DNA of 64,000 nucleotides from Oceanisphaera litoralis (GCF_016907015.1 NZ_JAFBBE010000009.1:1-64000), one strand, 5' to 3'; shown: positions 20,228 through 28,863, counted from the stretch's first letter. Translations and numbers: made by a program. Notes: generated from the sequence alone by a model not told the origin.

Positions 20228-20781
20228 TGAATATTATTAAGACCGGCATTCCCGATGTAATGATTATCGAGCCCAAGGTATTCGGTGACGAACGGGGCTT
20301 CTTTTTTGAGAGTTTTAACCAGCGTCAGTTTGAGCAGGCTGTTGGTAAGCAGATCAACTTTGTACAGGATAACCATTCCCGATCTGCTCGGGGCGTGCTG
20401 CGTGGCCTGCATTATCAGGCTACACAGCCGCAAGGCAAACTAGTACGCTGCACTTTGGGAGAAGTGTTCGATGTGGCAGTAGATATTCGACATAACTCCC
20501 CTACATTTGGCCAGTGGGAAGGTATATTTTTATCGGCCGAGAACAAGCGCCAGGTGTGGATTCCCGAAGGCTTCGCCCACGGTTTTTTGGTGCTATCTGA
20601 CGTCGCCGAGTTTTTATACAAAACTACCGATTACTATGCTCCCGAGCACGAACGCTGCATACGGTGGGATGACCCAACTTTAGCGATCGATTGGCCTTTA
20701 TCCGGCGCCCCTATTCTTTCAGCCAAAGATCAGCAAGCGCCGTTGTTTACCGATGCCGAGCTGCCAGGAATACAAATGTAA
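20227..20781 (+). CDS. rmlC: dTDP-4-dehydrorhamnose 3,5-epimerase
   Basis: 184 residues from ATG 20227, which overlaps the rmlA stop (TGATG). Cupin fold; third step of dTDP-rhamnose synthesis. The segment NHSRSARGVLRGLHYQ carries the catalytic His, and LYKTTDYYAPEHERCIRWDDP the Tyr/Lys/Asp partners. PKVFGDERGFFFESFNQ is a standard start. Last gene of rmlBDAC; a single REP-like unit follows. Confidence 0.96.
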   Translation: MNIIKTGIPDVMIIEPKVFGDERGFFFESFNQRQFEQAVGKQINFVQDNHSRSARGVLRGLHYQATQPQGKLVRCTLGEVFDVAVDIRHNSPTFGQWEGIFLSAENKRQVWIPEGFAHGFLVLSDVAEFLYKTTDYYAPEHERCIRWDDPTLAIDWPLSGAPILSAKDQQAPLFTDAELPGIQM

Positions 20782-20901
20782 CGGAAGGTTTTAATTGTTT
20801 CTGTAGGCGCCGCTAGCCGGCGCAAATTTGCAAGTGGTGCGGTGTCTGCAGAATCGGCGCCGTCTGATCCGGCTACAAAATAACAGGGTTTTATATCTTT
20901 T
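20782..20901 (+). repeat. Single ~80-base REP-like unit plus duplicated kpsC upstream sequence
   Basis: 20800-20880 is one slightly deleted copy of the repeat unit (starts TGTAGGCGCCGC, ends CCGGCTACAAAA). The last ~20 bases, AATAACAGGG and ATATCTTTT before ATG 20902, match the sequence just before kpsC at 26138-26158, so the duplication that made the chimera includes the untranslated leader. Confidence 0.8.
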
Positions 20902-21948
20902 ATGCTGCTTACCACTTCTCGCGGTATCTGGCGTCAGCGCCAGGTGCTGAATGCGTTTCTAGCTCCTAATTCTCTTGGCAAGCAGGCAACACCCGAGTTA
21001 ACGGCTGTGGTGGGCTGGGGCATGAAGCCCAACACACAAAAAGCCCGTACTCTTGCAGAGCACCGCTCCCTGCCCTTCTGGCAGTTGGAGGATGGCTTTA
21101 TTGGTTATATCGGTCACCCTGCCTCCGGTGCTACTCGTTTGTCGCTGATAGTGGATGAAGTCGGCGTGTATTACGACGCCACTCGCCCAAGCCAGCTTGA
21201 GCTGAACGGCATCGGCGTCTGTAACCTGAGTCTGGACCGCGCCATCGCCTTCGATGACTACCAGACCAACAAGGACACCGGCGGCTTTATTCTGATCGAC
21301 CGCCTCAGCAACACCACTGTGGCCGCCGGCATGCTGCACTTTGCCCTGCGCCGCAGCCAGAATATTCACTACCAGCATGTGGACGTGAACAAGGACGCCC
21401 GCGCCCAGGCCAAGGGCCAGCAACCGAGCGTGCTGTGGTTTACCGGCCTGTCCGGTGCCGGCAAGTCGACCATCGCCAACCTGGTGGAGAAGAAGCTGCA
21501 CGCCCAGGGCCGCCACACCTACCTGCTGGACGGCGACAACGTGCGCCACGGTCTGAACAAGGATCTGGGCTTTACCGACGCCGACCGGGTGGAGAACATT
21601 CGCCGGGTGGCGGAAGTGTCGAAGCTGATGGTGGACGCGGGCCTGATCGTGCTCACCGCCTTCATCTCGCCGTTCCGTGCCGAGCGTCGCATGGCCCGTG
21701 AATCGCTGGCCGAGGGCGAGTTCATCGAGGTCTTTGTCGATACCCCGCTCAACGTGGCCGAAGAGCGGGACGTGAAGGGGCTGTACAAGAAAGCCCGTCG
21801 CGGCGAGCTGAAGAACTTCACCGGCATCGACTCCGCCTACGAGCAGCCCGAGAGTCCTGAAATTCGCCTCGACACTACTCAGCTGAGTGCAGAGCAAGCC
21901 GCCGACGCGGTGATTGATGCGCTCAAGCTCCAGGGTATTATCGGGTAA
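20902..21948 (+). CDS. cysC: Chimeric gene: KpsC N-terminal fragment fused in frame to CysN C-terminus and APS kinase (CysC)
   Basis: 348 residues in three parts. Residues 1-100 are nearly identical to the first 100 residues of KpsC encoded at 26159. At 21201/21202, after SQLE, the protein changes to the C-terminal ~60 residues of CysN (DRYQ-like [25 protein letters not shown]). Residues ~150-348 are a complete APS kinase: P-loop GLSGAGKST (~182), [15 protein letters not shown] (APS site), [10 protein letters not shown] and the RLDTTQLS end. The kinase would convert APS to PAPS for sulfotransferases. The source was probably a bifunctional cysNC gene that lost its GTPase part. Expression would use the copied kpsC leader. 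The kinase half is GC-richer than the kpsC half. Whether the fused KpsC piece folds is unknown. Confidence 0.85.
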   Translation: MLLTTSRGIWRQRQVLNAFLAPNSLGKQATPELTAVVGWGMKPNTQKARTLAEHRSLPFWQLEDGFIGYIGHPASGATRLSLIVDEVGVYYDATRPSQLELNGIGVCNLSLDRAIAFDDYQTNKDTGGFILIDRLSNTTVAAGMLHFALRRSQNIHYQHVDVNKDARAQAKGQQPSVLWFTGLSGAGKSTIANLVEKKLHAQGRHTYLLDGDNVRHGLNKDLGFTDADRVENIRRVAEVSKLMVDAGLIVLTAFISPFRAERRMARESLAEGEFIEVFVDTPLNVAEERDVKGLYKKARRGELKNFTGIDSAYEQPESPEIRLDTTQLSAEQAADAVIDALKLQGIIG

Positions 21949-22228
21949 CCCCCTTCGGGGAGCCGTAAGCTGTCAGCTGTAAGTCAAACACCAGGGTCTG
22001 CAGGCACTGCGCTGTGCCTGCAGACTATTCAGATTGTTGATAGAAGTAGGTTGTGAATGAGCGAAGCGAATTCCAACATTCATGTACATCGCCTGCCGAA
22101 TGGACTCCGGCCTTCGCCGGAGTGACGATGTTTGTAGGCCCTAATTCATTCGGGCAAATCGTGCAACATCTGGTGCCGTTGCCCCGATAAATCGGGGCCT
22201 ACAAAAAATGACAATAAAAGGATGAAGA
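21949..22228. repeat. Intergenic repeat cluster before cysQ
   Basis: 280 bases without a gene. In order: CCCTTCGGGGAGCCGTAAGC and CTGTCAGCTGTAAG (as after glmM), a CGGCCTTCGCCGG palindrome at ~22090, and a ~75-base inverted pair, TGTAGGCCCTAATTCATTCG at ~22131 facing GATAAATCGGGGCCTACA at ~22186. The cysQ ribosome site AAAGGA lies at ~22216. Confidence 0.7.
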
Positions 22229-23026
22229 ATGTCTGTTACTCAAGAATTGTTGGATCAGGTTGACACCATTGCCCGCGCTGCGGGCGACGCCATTATGGAA
22301 ATTTATGGCCGGGAATTTACCATTGAGCAGAAAGAAGACAAGTCACCGCTGACCGAAGCAGACGCCGCCGCGCATCACCTGATCATGGATCAGTTGGCAC
22401 TGCTGCCGTTGCAAGCTCCTGTACTGTCGGAAGAAGACACCGCAAGCTTTGCAGGTGCCGATGACAACGGTCGCTACTGGCTGGTGGATCCGCTGGATGG
22501 CACCAAGGAGTTTATCAAGCGTAACGGCGAGTTCACCGTTAACATTGCATTGATAGAGCACGGCAAACCGGTGCTGGGCGTGGTATATGCACCGGCGCTG
22601 AACGTGGGTTATGTGGCCGCCAAAGGCCTGGGTGCGTTCAAAACCGAAGGAAATACTGCGCCGGTTGCCATTCGCGTTGCCGAGCATGCCGCCGACCAGC
22701 CCTGGCGGGTGGTGGGCAGCCGCTCTCATGCCGGTGATTCTCTGCTGCAGCTACTGGACAAACTGGGCGAACACGAGCTGGTGGCCATGGGCAGCTCGCT
22801 TAAGCTGTGCCTGGTAGCAGAAGGCGTCGCCGATGCCTATCCCCGCCTTGGCCCCACCTCGCTGTGGGACACCGGTGCCGCCCAGTGTGTGGTGGAGCAA
22901 GCCGGTGGCAGCGTGGTGCAACTGAATGGTGAACCGCTGAGCTACGCCAACACCCGTGAAGTACTGAACCCCTTCTTTTTGGTGCTGGGGGAAAACGATG
23001 TTAACTGGCCGGCTCTGTTCAACTGA
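22229..23026 (+). CDS. cysQ: 3'(2'),5'-bisphosphate nucleotidase
   Basis: 265 residues. It hydrolyses PAP, the product that inhibits sulfotransferases, to AMP. Inositol-monophosphatase fold with metal sites SEED (~70), DPLDGTKEF (~89-97) and WDTGAAQCVVEQAGG (~211). The start ATG follows AAAGGATGAAG. cysQ is usually a housekeeping gene elsewhere; next to the APS kinase chimera and with a sulfotransferase in the locus it completes a PAPS make-use-recycle set. Confidence 0.94.
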   Translation: MSVTQELLDQVDTIARAAGDAIMEIYGREFTIEQKEDKSPLTEADAAAHHLIMDQLALLPLQAPVLSEEDTASFAGADDNGRYWLVDPLDGTKEFIKRNGEFTVNIALIEHGKPVLGVVYAPALNVGYVAAKGLGAFKTEGNTAPVAIRVAEHAADQPWRVVGSRSHAGDSLLQLLDKLGEHELVAMGSSLKLCLVAEGVADAYPRLGPTSLWDTGAAQCVVEQAGGSVVQLNGEPLSYANTREVLNPFFLVLGENDVNWPALFN

Positions 23027-23049
23027 CGTTAAAAAGCACCGATGTCTGA

Positions 23050-23610
23050 CTAACCTGTAAGCGCCGCTTTAGCCGGCGCAAACCTGCAAACAACGCCATA
23101 TCTGCAGAATCGGCGCCGTCTGTTCCGGCAGCTAAAGTGCCGGCTACAAAAGCACGGCACCAATATTTGGCAGGACTGTAGGCGCCGCTTTAGCCGGCGC
23201 AAACCTGCAAACAACGCCATATCTGCAGAATCGGCACCGCCTGATCCGGCAGCTAAAGCGCCGGCTACAAGACATGGCAACAATGTCTGGTATTCCGTAG
23301 GCACTGCTTTAGCCGGCGTGAAGATGGGCAGACCATGCCATGTCTGCAGCATCGGCGCCGTCTGTTCCGGCAGCTGAAGCGCCGGCTACAAAAACAGCCC
23401 CCGATGTTTGGCTATGCTGTAGGCCTGTCCCTTCGGGGAGCCGTAAGCCGTAAGCTGTAAGTTTAAAAGTGGGCTGTAGGCTCGGCTGCAAGCGGGCAAA
23501 TGCGGCTGCTTGATGCACAGTTGCCCCAATAAATTAGCCACGGAACTTAACGAGCTTTATCATTGGGGCGATAAACCTCTGCATGTCATGCTCCTACATC
23601 GGTCAACGCT
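23050..23610 (+). repeat. Array of three ~120-base REP-like units, then degenerate repeats, upstream of PtuAB
   Basis: Units start at 23055, 23176 and 23296, with lengths near 121, 120 and 121 bases. Each opens with (C)TGTAGGCGCCGCTTTAGCC (the third is degenerate) and ends with GGCAGCTAAAGCGCCGGCTACA or similar, so each can form two hairpins. From ~23417 the pattern breaks into the CTTCGGGGAGCCGTAAGC block and a GGGCAAATGCGGCTGC segment. No gene is visible. The promoter of the ATPase gene presumably lies in the last ~90 bases. Confidence 0.85.
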
Positions 23611-25026
23611 ATGAAAGTTAACACGCTTATACTTAAAAACTTCCGCTGCTACAAAGACTTAACAATAACATTGAACAGCCGGCTTACGGTATTGGTTGCT
23701 GCAAACGGCGAGGGCAAAACCAGCATACTGGATGCGCTGCGCATTGCATTCTGGCCGTTTGTCAGCCAGTTCGATCTGGCACGCACCGCTTATAACGATC
23801 CAGCCAACGGCATTCAGATTGACGATGTGCGCGCCACCATTGTCAGTAAGCAGCTTGAAGGTGGCATGGCTGCTGGAGTGATCGATGAAACCGCGCGTCA
23901 GCTGCCCTGCAGCATTGTTGTGGAGTGTGAACAACACCAGCAGGCAATAAGCTGGGAGCGGGTGCGTGAGAGCGAAGCCAAGCGCTCTCAAACACTCGAT
24001 GGCCCGGGATGTGCTCAACTTAAAAAGCATGCCCGGTCACTGCAGGAAGCGGTAAGGGATCTGAGCACTGTACCGCAATCACTTCCTTTGTTTGGTTATT
24101 ACGGTACGGGCCGGCTGTGGCAGCACAAGAGACTGGTGCGTTCAAAAAAGTCCGTTACCGACAAGAAAAACCAGAAAATAAGAACCTTTGCTTATCGCGA
24201 CTGCCTGGATCCGGCCTCTAACTACCGCCAGTTTGAAGAATGGTTCATCAATATTTTTAAGTCGGCTCGTGAGCAACAAATTGCTGCACTTGAAAGAGGA
24301 AGCTCAGTCAGTCTGGAGCAAACCCCGTATTTCACCATGATCAGAGTTATCCAGCGCGCTATTAATACCGTGCTGGAGCCGGTGGGTTGGCAGAACCTGG
24401 CCTATAGCCAGAGCCATGATCAGGCGCTGGTTCTGTCTAATCGCGAGCAGGGTATTTTTAAGGTGTCTCAGCTTAGTGATGGCATCAAAAATATGCTGGG
24501 CATGATCGCAGATATTGCGTATCGCTGTGTGCAGTTAAACAGCCATCTGGGCGAAGCCGCTGCGGAATTGACCGAAGGGGTGGTGATGATTGATGAAATA
24601 GAGATGCATCTGCATCCTGCCTGGCAACAGCTGGTGGTGGCTTCGCTCAATGAAGCGTTTCCACGTTTACAATTCATACTTACCACGCATAGTCCTCAGG
24701 TGCTTACTACCGTGCCTTCAGAGTCTATTTGGGTGCTTGAAAACGGGCATGCCCATGCAGCGCCGCCGGGCAGCAAGGGGGCAGATTCAGCAAGATTGTT
24801 GCAGCGGATCTTTGGTGTTAATAGCCGCCCACTCAATGATGAGAATACGCAATTGCTGCAAGCATATGAGCACTGTGTATATGCCGATAAATGGAACACT
24901 AAAGAAGCACTGCAAATGCGCGCTGATCTCGATAAAGTATTTGAAGGGCAAGAGCCAAAGCTTACAGAGCTGGATTTGTATATTGAAAACCGGCAGTGGG
25001 AGTTAGACCTTGAAAAAGATCAGTAA
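23611..25026 (+). CDS. ptuA: AAA/SMC-like ATPase of a Septu-type defence module (PtuA-like)
   Basis: 471 residues. ABC/SMC-type ATPase with N-terminal LILKNFRCYKDLTI, Walker A ANGEGKTS (~31-38), a signature-like QLSDGIKNML (~287), Walker B VVMIDEIEMHLHP (~325-337) and the switch His in TTHSPQVL (~357). This is the overcoming-lysogeny/RecF-like layout of PtuA and of retron-linked ATPases. It overlaps the HNH gene by 17 bases. No reverse transcriptase lies nearby, so a stand-alone two-gene Septu-like system fits better than a retron. By analogy the pair would restrict phage through nuclease activity controlled by the ATPase. Function is inferred from family and pairing. Confidence 0.8.
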   Translation: MKVNTLILKNFRCYKDLTITLNSRLTVLVAANGEGKTSILDALRIAFWPFVSQFDLARTAYNDPANGIQIDDVRATIVSKQLEGGMAAGVIDETARQLPCSIVVECEQHQQAISWERVRESEAKRSQTLDGPGCAQLKKHARSLQEAVRDLSTVPQSLPLFGYYGTGRLWQHKRLVRSKKSVTDKKNQKIRTFAYRDCLDPASNYRQFEEWFINIFKSAREQQIAALERGSSVSLEQTPYFTMIRVIQRAINTVLEPVGWQNLAYSQSHDQALVLSNREQGIFKVSQLSDGIKNMLGMIADIAYRCVQLNSHLGEAAAELTEGVVMIDEIEMHLHPAWQQLVVASLNEAFPRLQFILTTHSPQVLTTVPSESIWVLENGHAHAAPPGSKGADSARLLQRIFGVNSRPLNDENTQLLQAYEHCVYADKWNTKEALQMRADLDKVFEGQEPKLTELDLYIENRQWELDLEKDQ

Positions 25027-25807
25027 ATCACTGCCGCCTAATACGTTAACGCAGTTTCAACAAATTAATCCCGGTACTGACTGGAGCGATTTTAGAAATG
25101 CAGAACAAGGAAATGCATATAAAGCACTCAGGTCGTTGATTATAAACGATCAAGGCGGCTTGTGTGCTTACTGCGAGCAGACCATCAGCACCCGACCTGC
25201 CAGCAGCCAGAGAGTAGAGCACTTTCACTCCAAGTCAGATACGAGCCAGCCGAATATGAACTGGGCGCTTGACTGGAACAACGTGATTGCTGTCTGCCTT
25301 GGTGGCAGCTCCGCCATTGATGATGACCACAGCCGTCACCCTACACCCGCCAACCTGAGCTGCGACGCCTTTAAAGCGCACCTTGAAGAACGTGGTCAGC
25401 TTTCAAAAGACATTGAGGGAAATGTATTAAACCCACTGGAGCTACCCGCATTTCCGTGCTTGCTCACCTTTGACAAGTCAACTGGCGAGCTAAAAGCGGA
25501 TCATGCTGCCTGTGGAGCTGCACACTTTGAAGGTAAGAATGCTTACCCATCATTGGCTGAGCTGGTTGAGCAGACAATCAGGGTGTTCAATCTTAACTGC
25601 CAGCGTTTGTGTGATGAACGCCTTGAAGTACTCAAACATTACAATCAGCAAATTGCCAGGGCGCGCAAGCTCAATAATGAAAATATTTTTGAGCAGCTGG
25701 CCACGAGATGGTTCCTAACTCCCTGGCCGAGCTTTTTTACAACCCGCAGGGCATTGCTTGGCAAGCACGCAGAAAATTACCTTGTATCAACAGGCTATAA
25801 CGGTTGA
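25010..25807 (+). CDS. ptuB: HNH endonuclease of a Septu/retron-type module (PtuB-like, TIGR02646-like)
   Basis: 265 residues. The first zinc pair is in CAYCEQ (~50-55), followed by RVEHFHSKS (~69, the catalytic His region), LDWNNVIAVC (~90) and the second pair side LSCDAFK (~119), the usual layout of the TIGR02646-type HNH nucleases paired with PtuA ATPases. It starts inside the end of the ATPase gene. The last codons run straight into the duplicated pgi fragment: the TGA at 25805-25807 overlaps the first base matching pgi (25806), so the natural C-terminus may have been trimmed or replaced at the recombination point. Confidence 0.8.
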   Translation: MKKISKSLPPNTLTQFQQINPGTDWSDFRNAEQGNAYKALRSLIINDQGGLCAYCEQTISTRPASSQRVEHFHSKSDTSQPNMNWALDWNNVIAVCLGGSSAIDDDHSRHPTPANLSCDAFKAHLEERGQLSKDIEGNVLNPLELPAFPCLLTFDKSTGELKADHAACGAAHFEGKNAYPSLAELVEQTIRVFNLNCQRLCDERLEVLKHYNQQIARARKLNNENIFEQLATRWFLTPWPSFFTTRRALLGKHAENYLVSTGYNG

Positions 25808-25988
25808 GCACAAAACCTTTGTGCAGGGCGTGTTGTAGCAGGTAAACAGCTTCGATCAATGGGGCGTAGAGCTGGGTAAAAAACTGGCCAGCCGCTTGGT
25901 GGACTCGCTTTCCGGCAAGGACGGCAGCCAGTCCCATGATCCGGCCACGCAACAGCTGATTAAGCAGATTGCTGAGTGGCGGACATAA
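25806..25988 (+). pseudogene. pgi: 3' fragment of pgi
   Basis: Reads EHKTFVQGVL, then an in-frame TAG where intact pgi has Trp, then VNSFDQWGVELGKKLAS...QLIKQIAEWRT and TAA at 25986-25988. It corresponds to the last ~60 codons of pgi at 17118-17300 with scattered base changes, and the sequence after the stop (AACCTGNAGGTTTGCTGTAG) also matches. It cannot encode an isomerase. It marks a segmental duplication next to kpsC. Confidence 0.92.
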
Positions 25989-26158
25989 CCTGAAGGTTTG
26001 CTGTAGGCGCCGCTTCAGCTGGCGCGAACCTACAGATAGGACCAGGCACACAGATACAACGCAGGCTCAACAGCCATAGTGCTTGTCTTTAACTTAAAGC
26101 TGACAGCTTACGGCTGGGTTTCAGCCGGCTACAAAAATAACAGGGCTCTATATCTTTT
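25989..26158. repeat. kpsC upstream region with REP-like fragments
   Basis: 170 bases: a left half of the ~120-base repeat (CTGTAGGCGCCGCTTCAGC at ~26001), an inverted copy of the AAGCTGACAGCTTACGGCT block at ~26096, a right half ending GCCGGCTACAAAAATAACAGG, and the leader shared with the chimera. No strong ribosome site precedes ATG 26159. I see no separate gene. Confidence 0.65.
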
Positions 26159-28459
26159 ATGCTGCTTACCACTTCTCGCGGTATCTGGCGCCAGCGCCGG
26201 GTGCTGAATGCGTTTCTAGCTCCTCATTCTCTTGGCAAGCAGGCAACACCCGAATTAACGGCTGTGGTCGGCTGGGGCATGAAACCCAATACACAAAAGG
26301 CCCGTACTCTTGCAGAGCACCGCTCCCTGCCCTTCTGGCAGCTGGAAGACGGCTTTGTGGGTTATATCGGTCACCCGGCATCCGGTGCTACTCGTTTGTC
26401 GCTGATAGTGGATGAAGTGGGTGTGTATTACGATGCCACCCGCCCCAGCCAGCTTGAGCAGATGCTGGATAACATGAGCTGGTGGAATGCCGATTGGCAG
26501 CATAGGGCCGAGCGGTTGCAAGCGGTGCTGGTGCGCGAGGGCATTACCAAATACAACCACTATGCAGATAATTGCCTGCCGCCGGCGGTAGCCGCACGGC
26601 TGGATGATTCTCGCCCGCGAGTATTGGTAATTGACCAAACCAAAGGCGATCAGTCGGTGCGGCTGGGGCTGGCCTGCGAGCAGAGCTTTGCCGATATGCT
26701 GGCCGCGGCCCGGGCCGAAAACCCGGGCGCCCAGATTATTGTGCGTACCCACCCGGATGTGCTGCTCGGCAAAAAGCTGGGTTATTTAACGCAAGCGGCC
26801 GGCGATGAGGTGCTGCTGCTGGCGGAGTCGGTTAACCCCTTTGCGCTAATGGCGGCGGTAGACAAGGTGTATACGGTTACCTCGCAGCTGGGCTTTGAGG
26901 CGCTGCTGGCCGGCAAGCCGGTAGTGTGTTTTGGCGCGCCTTTTTATGCGGGCTGGGGGGTGACGGATGACAGAGTCGCCATTGCTCGCCGGGGCCAGCA
27001 ACGCACCGTACCGCAGTTGCTGGCCACCGCCTATCTGCGCTATTGCCGCTATCTGGACCCCATTACCGGTGAGCGCTGCGAACTGGAAGATGTGCTGGAT
27101 TTGATTCTGGCGCAACGCCCCCCGCTGCCGGTGGTGGATACCCTGTATGCGGTGGGGTTTTCGCCGTGGCGGCGGCGTTTTACGCCACGGTTTTTAAGCC
27201 GTTATGCCCGTAATGTGAAATTTATAAAGCGTATCCCTGTAGGGTCGAATTCATTCGACCACTTGCGTGGGAACGACGAATCTCTGCCTTCTCCCCCCCC
27301 TGTAGGGTCGAATTCATTCGACCGCTCGCGTGGGAATGACGAATGTCTGCCTTCTCCCCCCCCTGTAGGGTCGAATTTATTCGACCGTTCGCGTGAGAAT
27401 GACGAATCTCTGCCTTCTTCCCCCCCTGTAGGGTCGAATTCATTCGACCGTTCGCGGAACCTGGATTCCCGCCTTCGCGGGAATGACAGGGAGGAGCGAG
27501 AGAATCAAACAAGTGCCGTCTTGGTCTGGGGTCGCCGTTTTGAACAGGAACTGACTAACACCTCTTGGCCGGTGTGGCGGATGGAGGACGGTTTTTTGCG
27601 CTCGGTGGGGTTGGGGTCGGATCTGCGTCGTCCGGGCTCGCTGGTGGTCGACCATCTGGGCATCTATTACGATCCGCGCACGCCCAGCGCCATTGAGCAA
27701 TATCTTGCCGGGCACGACTTTTCTGCCCTCGAGTTAGACTTGGGTGAACAGCTGGTTAGTCACTTTAAAGCGCAGGCGCTCACCAAATACAATGTGGGTG
27801 ATAATGCAAAATTAAACTGGCGCCAGCAGGCCAAGAATCGCCCTATCTTGCTGGTGCCCGGCCAGGTGGATGACGATGCCTCCATTCAACTGGGCAGCCC
27901 CTTTGTAAACGGCAATGCCGCCCTGCTGGAGGCGGTGCGCCGGGATCATCCCGAGGCCTTTATTGTGTTCAAGCCCCACCCGGATGTGGTGAGTGGTAAC
28001 CGCAAGGGCCTGGTGCCGGATGACGTGCTTGAACGTTGTGTGAATGCGGTAGAAACGCAGGCCGGCATTGTGGCCTGCATGGACGAGTGCGATGCGGTGC
28101 ATACGTTAACCTCACTAACCGGGCTGGAGGCGCTGATCCGCGGCAAGTCGGTTACCGTATGGGGCCAACCCTTTTATGCCGGCTGGGGGCTGACCGAAGA
28201 CAAACACCCGGTTGAACGCCGGGGGCGTGCCCTGCCCTTGTCTGCCCTGGTGTATGCCACCTACGCCTGGTACCCCACCTATGTAGATTACCCCACCGGC
28301 CTGTACAGCACGCCGTTGCGCATGGCCTGGCGCCTGGCGCAAGAACGGGAGCAATTCAAAGAGCCGGAAAATGACATATTGCGCTGGGCGCATCGGCGCC
28401 TGCGCAAAGCCCGGTTTTTGTGGGAGGCGCTGGCCCCTTTAGGGAGCTTGAAGCGGTAA
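26159..28459 (+). CDS. kpsC: Capsule lipid-linker beta-Kdo transferase KpsC, with in-frame repeat insertion
   Basis: 766 residues; family members are about 670. KpsC builds the poly-Kdo linker on phosphatidylglycerol at the inner face of the inner membrane for ABC-transporter capsules. Two homologous halves are visible: half 1 ([55 protein letters not shown]) and half 2 (AVLVWGRRF, WPVWRMEDGF, LLVPGQVDDDASI, FKPHPDVV, WGQPFYAGWGLTED). Between them, residues ~360-445 consist of a 21-residue tandem repeat (VGSNSFDHLRGNDESLPSPP-type), three full copies and one part, encoded by an intergenic-type DNA repeat. Frame is kept, so both catalytic halves can be made. The partner kpsS is not in the window. 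Confidence 0.93.
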   Translation: MLLTTSRGIWRQRRVLNAFLAPHSLGKQATPELTAVVGWGMKPNTQKARTLAEHRSLPFWQLEDGFVGYIGHPASGATRLSLIVDEVGVYYDATRPSQLEQMLDNMSWWNADWQHRAERLQAVLVREGITKYNHYADNCLPPAVAARLDDSRPRVLVIDQTKGDQSVRLGLACEQSFADMLAAARAENPGAQIIVRTHPDVLLGKKLGYLTQAAGDEVLLLAESVNPFALMAAVDKVYTVTSQLGFEALLAGKPVVCFGAPFYAGWGVTDDRVAIARRGQQRTVPQLLATAYLRYCRYLDPITGERCELEDVLDLILAQRPPLPVVDTLYAVGFSPWRRRFTPRFLSRYARNVKFIKRIPVGSNSFDHLRGNDESLPSPPPVGSNSFDRSRGNDECLPSPPPVGSNLFDRSRENDESLPSSPPVGSNSFDRSRNLDSRLRGNDREERENQTSAVLVWGRRFEQELTNTSWPVWRMEDGFLRSVGLGSDLRRPGSLVVDHLGIYYDPRTPSAIEQYLAGHDFSALELDLGEQLVSHFKAQALTKYNVGDNAKLNWRQQAKNRPILLVPGQVDDDASIQLGSPFVNGNAALLEAVRRDHPEAFIVFKPHPDVVSGNRKGLVPDDVLERCVNAVETQAGIVACMDECDAVHTLTSLTGLEALIRGKSVTVWGQPFYAGWGLTEDKHPVERRGRALPLSALVYATYAWYPTYVDYPTGLYSTPLRMAWRLAQEREQFKEPENDILRWAHRRLRKARFLWEALAPLGSLKR
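27236..27490 (+). repeat. 63-base tandem repeat and palindrome inside kpsC
   Basis: Copies at 27236-27298, 27299-27361, 27362-27424 and a partial copy from 27425. Each starts CCTGTAGGGTCGAATTCATT and ends with a C-run. The partial copy runs into TTCCCGCCTTCGCGGGAA at ~27466. The GTAGGGTCGA...TTCGACC core is the same as the intergenic elements at 33853-34065. Because 63 is a multiple of three and no stop occurs in this frame, the repeats are translated. Confidence 0.93.
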
Positions 28460-28863
28460 GAAAAAACATGACACAGTGTGATGCCTGCAGGATCGGCATC
28501 GTCTGCTCCGGCAGCTGAAGCGCCGGCTACAAAACCCACGGCACCGATGTTTGGATTGGGCTGTAGGCGCCGCTTTAGCCGGCGCGAACCTGCAAACGGT
28601 GCGGTGCCTGCAAAATCGGCATCGTCTGATCCGGCAGCTGAAGCGCAGGCTACAAAACCCACGGCACCGATGTTTGGGTTGGGCTGTAGGTGCCGCTTTA
28701 GCCGGCGCGAACCTGCAAACGGTGCGGTTGCCTGCAGAATCGGCGCCGTTTGTTACGGCAGCAAGCGCAGGCGTTCGTGCTGAATAGCACTGGACACGGG
28801 TTTGTGTTAAAATTCAACTGTTGTTTCGTGTAAACATAACCAACTGATTTTTATAGGCGAATA
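28460..28863 (+). repeat. REP-like array between kpsC and the YafO-type module
   Basis: A partial unit (28480-28560), a full 123-base unit (28561-28683) and a unit from 28684 to ~28775, all in the same orientation as at 23055. Chance open frames across the array follow the repeat and are not genes. The last ~80 bases (TTGTGTTAAAATTC..., TTTATAGGCGAATA) are AT-richer and probably hold the promoter of the toxin-antitoxin pair. Confidence 0.85.

Noticed and set aside
23055-23416. Possible CRISPR array
   Set aside because: Units of ~120 bases repeat over their whole length with no unique spacers and no cas genes; they are REP-like elements.
23420-23610. Retron (msr-msd RNA) upstream of the ATPase/HNH pair
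   Set aside because: No reverse transcriptase gene anywhere in the window and no clear msr-msd fold; Septu-like assignment preferred.
26585-26593. GGCGGTAGC, resembling the RfaH ops element
   Set aside because: Lies deep inside kpsC coding sequence and not in a leader; codons for Ala-Val-Ala explain it.
28478-28787. Alternating open frames with repeated peptides
   Set aside because: Translation of the repeat array in two frames; no start context, no conservation beyond the DNA repeat.
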